From contig PMBW01000302.1 of assembly GCA_003153075.1 (NCBI GenBank), positions 4,179-12,028 on the forward strand: a stretch of 7,850 nucleotides of DNA, in the 5' to 3' direction. This stretch comes from Dehalococcoidia bacterium. Lineage in GTDB: Bacteria; Chloroflexota; Dehalococcoidia; Dehalococcoidales; Fen-1064. The number at the start of each line of letters is the position of its first letter. The first letter of the stretch is position 1. A program made the translations under genes and the position numbers. Positions 6,193-7,850 of the stretch are shown here, piece by piece. The notes under the pieces were generated by a model. The model did not search any database. It saw only the letters and a program-made list of their open reading frames with translations, and had not been told where the DNA came from.

Positions 6193-7530
6193 ATGAAAAA
6201 AGTTTTCGCACTCCTGTTCGTAACGATAATGCTGCTGGGGTTGGTCGGTTGCGCAAACACAAACACATCGCCAACCAATCTGATCGTCACGAAAAAGCCG
6301 CCGACAACTCCTGTCGGAACACCGGTTTCTTTCAGTGTTGTGAAAGGTGACATGCCCCGCGTTACTTCACCGAACGTGGCCCAAACGCAATTATCCGATC
6401 TTGTGAAAGGTAATAGCTCCTTTGCCTTTGCGCTCTATCAACAGCTGAAAAAGAACAGCGCCGGCAATCTGTTCTATTCTCCGTACAGTATCTCTACCGC
6501 CCTTGCCATGACCTATGCCGGGGCCGCCGGCAACACCCTGAAGCAGATGGGCAGCGCTTTGCATTTCACCCTGCCGCAAGCACAGTTGCACCCTGCGTTT
6601 AATCAGCTGGCGCTCGATCTGGCCAGCCGCGGGCAGAACGCCAAAGGCGCCGGCGGCAAGAGTTTTAGCCTGAATATAAATAATGCCCTCTGGGGGCAGC
6701 AGAATTTCACTATCCAGCCGGCGTTTTTAAACGTACTTGGTCAGCAATACGGCGCAGATATGAAGTTGCTGGATTTCGTTAATTCATCTGAAGATGCGCG
6801 CGTTACCATTAATAAATGGGTCAGCGGCCAGACCAACGATCGTGTTAAAGACCTGCTCCCGCAAGGTTCTGTGGATGAATTGACCCGGTTTGTTTTAACC
6901 AATACCATTTATTTCGACGCCGCCTGGCAATATCCGTTTAAGAAAGAAGCAACCCGGGACGGCACTTTCAATCTGCTGAATGGCACCACCGTTACCGTGC
7001 CGATGATGAACCAGCGGAATTCCGGTTTCGGTTACACTCAAGGTTCCGGTTATCAGGCCGTGGAACTGCCTTATGACGGCAAAGAAATCGCGATGGACAT
7101 CATCATGCCCGATGCCGGTAAATTTAACTCATTTGAATCCTCGGTAACCCCGGACAAAATTTCCGGTATTATCGGTAACCTGAAAACCGACGATACGGTC
7201 GTTGCTATGCCCAAGTTTAAATTTGATTCCAGCTTCAGTCTGAAAAACGCATTATCCGCATTAGGGATGCCTGTCGCATTCACTGACCAGGCTGATTTTT
7301 CCGGTATCACCGGTCAACAGGATTTGAAGATCAGTGACGTCGTGCATAAAGCCTTCGTCGCCGTCGATGAGGCCGGTACGGAGGCCGCGGCTGCCAGCGG
7401 TGTAGTGATGGTACTCGTTTCTATGCCGCCGCATTCTATTACCGTCGACCGGCCGTTCATCTTCCTGATCAGGGATATTAAATCCGGCGCGATCCTGTTT
7501 GTCGGGCGCGTAATGAACCCGGCCGATTAG
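6193..7530 (+). CDS. Serpin lipoprotein 2 (paralog of serpin 1)
   Basis: A 445-aa lipid-anchored serpin, 42 bp downstream of serpin 1 and probably in the same transcript. The signal peptide MKKVFALLF...LVGC again places the only cysteine at 20. The linker to the serpin fold is about 18 residues longer and rich in Thr, Pro and Lys. The fold carries YSPYSIS (95-101), LTNTIYFDAAW (235-245), hinge DEAGTEAAAASG (392-403) and C-terminal PFIFLIRD...GRVMNP (421-443). Counted from hinge Glu393 (P17), P1-P1' is Val409-Ser410, with P4-P2 Met-Val-Leu, a hydrophobic bait expected to suit elastase-like proteases (inference). After MPP it has one residue more than serpin 1 before the conserved PF. ATG 6193 is chosen because GAGG (6180-6183) is 9 bases upstream; the upstream in-frame ATG at 6160 would precede the signal peptide by 11 extra residues. 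Confidence 0.95.
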   Translation: MKKVFALLFVTIMLLGLVGCANTNTSPTNLIVTKKPPTTPVGTPVSFSVVKGDMPRVTSPNVAQTQLSDLVKGNSSFAFALYQQLKKNSAGNLFYSPYSISTALAMTYAGAAGNTLKQMGSALHFTLPQAQLHPAFNQLALDLASRGQNAKGAGGKSFSLNINNALWGQQNFTIQPAFLNVLGQQYGADMKLLDFVNSSEDARVTINKWVSGQTNDRVKDLLPQGSVDELTRFVLTNTIYFDAAWQYPFKKEATRDGTFNLLNGTTVTVPMMNQRNSGFGYTQGSGYQAVELPYDGKEIAMDIIMPDAGKFNSFESSVTPDKISGIIGNLKTDDTVVAMPKFKFDSSFSLKNALSALGMPVAFTDQADFSGITGQQDLKISDVVHKAFVAVDEAGTEAAAASGVVMVLVSMPPHSITVDRPFIFLIRDIKSGAILFVGRVMNPAD

Positions 7531-7602
7531 GCGGTATAATAGTATCGGGACATGCCTGAGTTAATAAACAAATGATATAAATGCATAACGGAGGTTTATT
7601 AA
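7531..7602 (+). other. Gap between serpins 2 and 3
   Basis: A 72-bp AT-rich gap, longer than that between serpins 1 and 2. It holds an exact TATAAT at 7535-7540, but no recognisable -35 box 16-18 bases before it, so an internal promoter for serpin 3 is possible but not shown. It ends with the strong ribosome-binding site GGAGG at 7590-7594. No terminator hairpin was seen. Confidence 0.35.
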
Positions 7603-7850
7603 ATGAAAAAAATATTAGCAATTATAATTGTGCCGATATTATTATTAAGCCTGGTAGGTTGTACAAATTCCACTTCTTCCACCACACCCGCCGCGAAACC
7701 GGTGACAACTCCTGTCACTACCTCGCCGGCAACCCGGGCTGCCGCATTCAAGGTCTTAAAAGCCGATGCTCCCCGTATCACCGCGCCGGATGTCAGTGAT
7801 ACACAATTATCTGCTCTCGTAAATGGAAACAGCGCTTTTGCCTTTGCGCT
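7603..7850 (+). CDS. Serpin lipoprotein 3 (N-terminal part, cut by window end)
   Basis: The frame is open to the right edge, with 82 complete codons visible. ATG 7603 follows GGAGG (7590-7594) with an 8-base spacer. The signal peptide MKKILAIII...SLVGC gives lipid Cys20, as in the two upstream serpins. A Thr/Pro/Ser/Ala-rich linker (about 21-47) is followed by RITAPDVSDTQLSALVNGN and SAFAFA, which aligns closely with RITSPNVSDAQLSTLVKGN in serpin 1 and the matching region of serpin 2. The serpin body itself, including hinge and reactive loop, lies beyond the window, so the assignment rests on the N-terminal match and on tandem position. It makes at least three copies in the array. Confidence 0.88.
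   Translation, partial: MKKILAIIIVPILLLSLVGCTNSTSSTTPAAKPVTTPVTTSPATRAAAFKVLKADAPRITAPDVSDTQLSALVNGNSAFAFA

Noticed and set aside
5673..6353. Long open frame on the minus strand across the end of serpin 1 and start of serpin 2
   Set aside because: It lies antisense to two well-supported serpin genes, has no ribosome-binding site I can see and shows no family features; it is a by-product of codon usage.
7535..7540. TATAAT as a promoter -10 box for serpin 3
   Set aside because: No -35-like hexamer at 16-18 bases upstream, so a promoter is not claimed; it is only noted in the gap description.
1..7850. CRISPR array, tRNA, rRNA or insertion sequence
   Set aside because: No regularly spaced repeats, cloverleaf-like segments, rRNA motifs or transposase genes were seen; the only large repeats are the serpin paralogs.

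Overview
The window looks like ordinary prokaryotic chromosome of moderate GC (by eye near 50% in genes, clearly AT-rich in the larger intergenic gap), with Shine-Dalgarno sequences in front of most genes and four or five lipoproteins with standard signal-peptidase-II lipoboxes. A bacterium is favoured. A monoderm such as Chloroflexota is only a guess, and nothing here settles the phylum. I see no rRNA, tRNA, CRISPR, insertion sequence or phage gene.

Left part (1-1925, + strand): the 3' part of an AKR5-like aldo/keto reductase cut by the window edge, a small DUF1801 (YdhG/YjbR/CyaY-like fold) protein, and a class I SAM-dependent methyltransferase. These are single genes separated by 80-100 bp, with no strong sign of one operon. 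Next, a META-domain (HslJ-like) lipoprotein at 2031-2528 has its own AT-rich promoter-like region.

Middle (2549-4468, - strand): a two-gene operon of an aldo/keto reductase followed, after 24 bp, by a zinc-dependent medium-chain alcohol dehydrogenase. Both retain their catalytic residues. The promoter is probably at about 4500-4529. The divergent gap of about 395 bp (4469-4863) holds this promoter, a possible tiny lipoprotein or lipoprotein remnant, a 14-bp perfect palindrome and the leader of the next gene cluster.

Right part (4864-7850, + strand, running off the edge): a tandem array of at least three serpin lipoproteins, two complete (428 and 445 aa) and one cut by the window end. Each has a 20-residue lipoprotein signal with the lipidated Cys at position 20, a linker of variable length and the conserved start of the serpin fold. 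The two complete copies share an inhibitory-type hinge but have different bait residues in the reactive-centre loop (predicted P1-P1' Thr-Ala and Val-Ser). The likely job, by inference, is a surface-anchored set of suicide protease inhibitors with different target specificities. The META lipoprotein and the first serpin share an upstream TTGAACGTTATA element, which suggests they respond to a common regulator or at least use the same kind of promoter. The serpin array is the most interesting content of the window.
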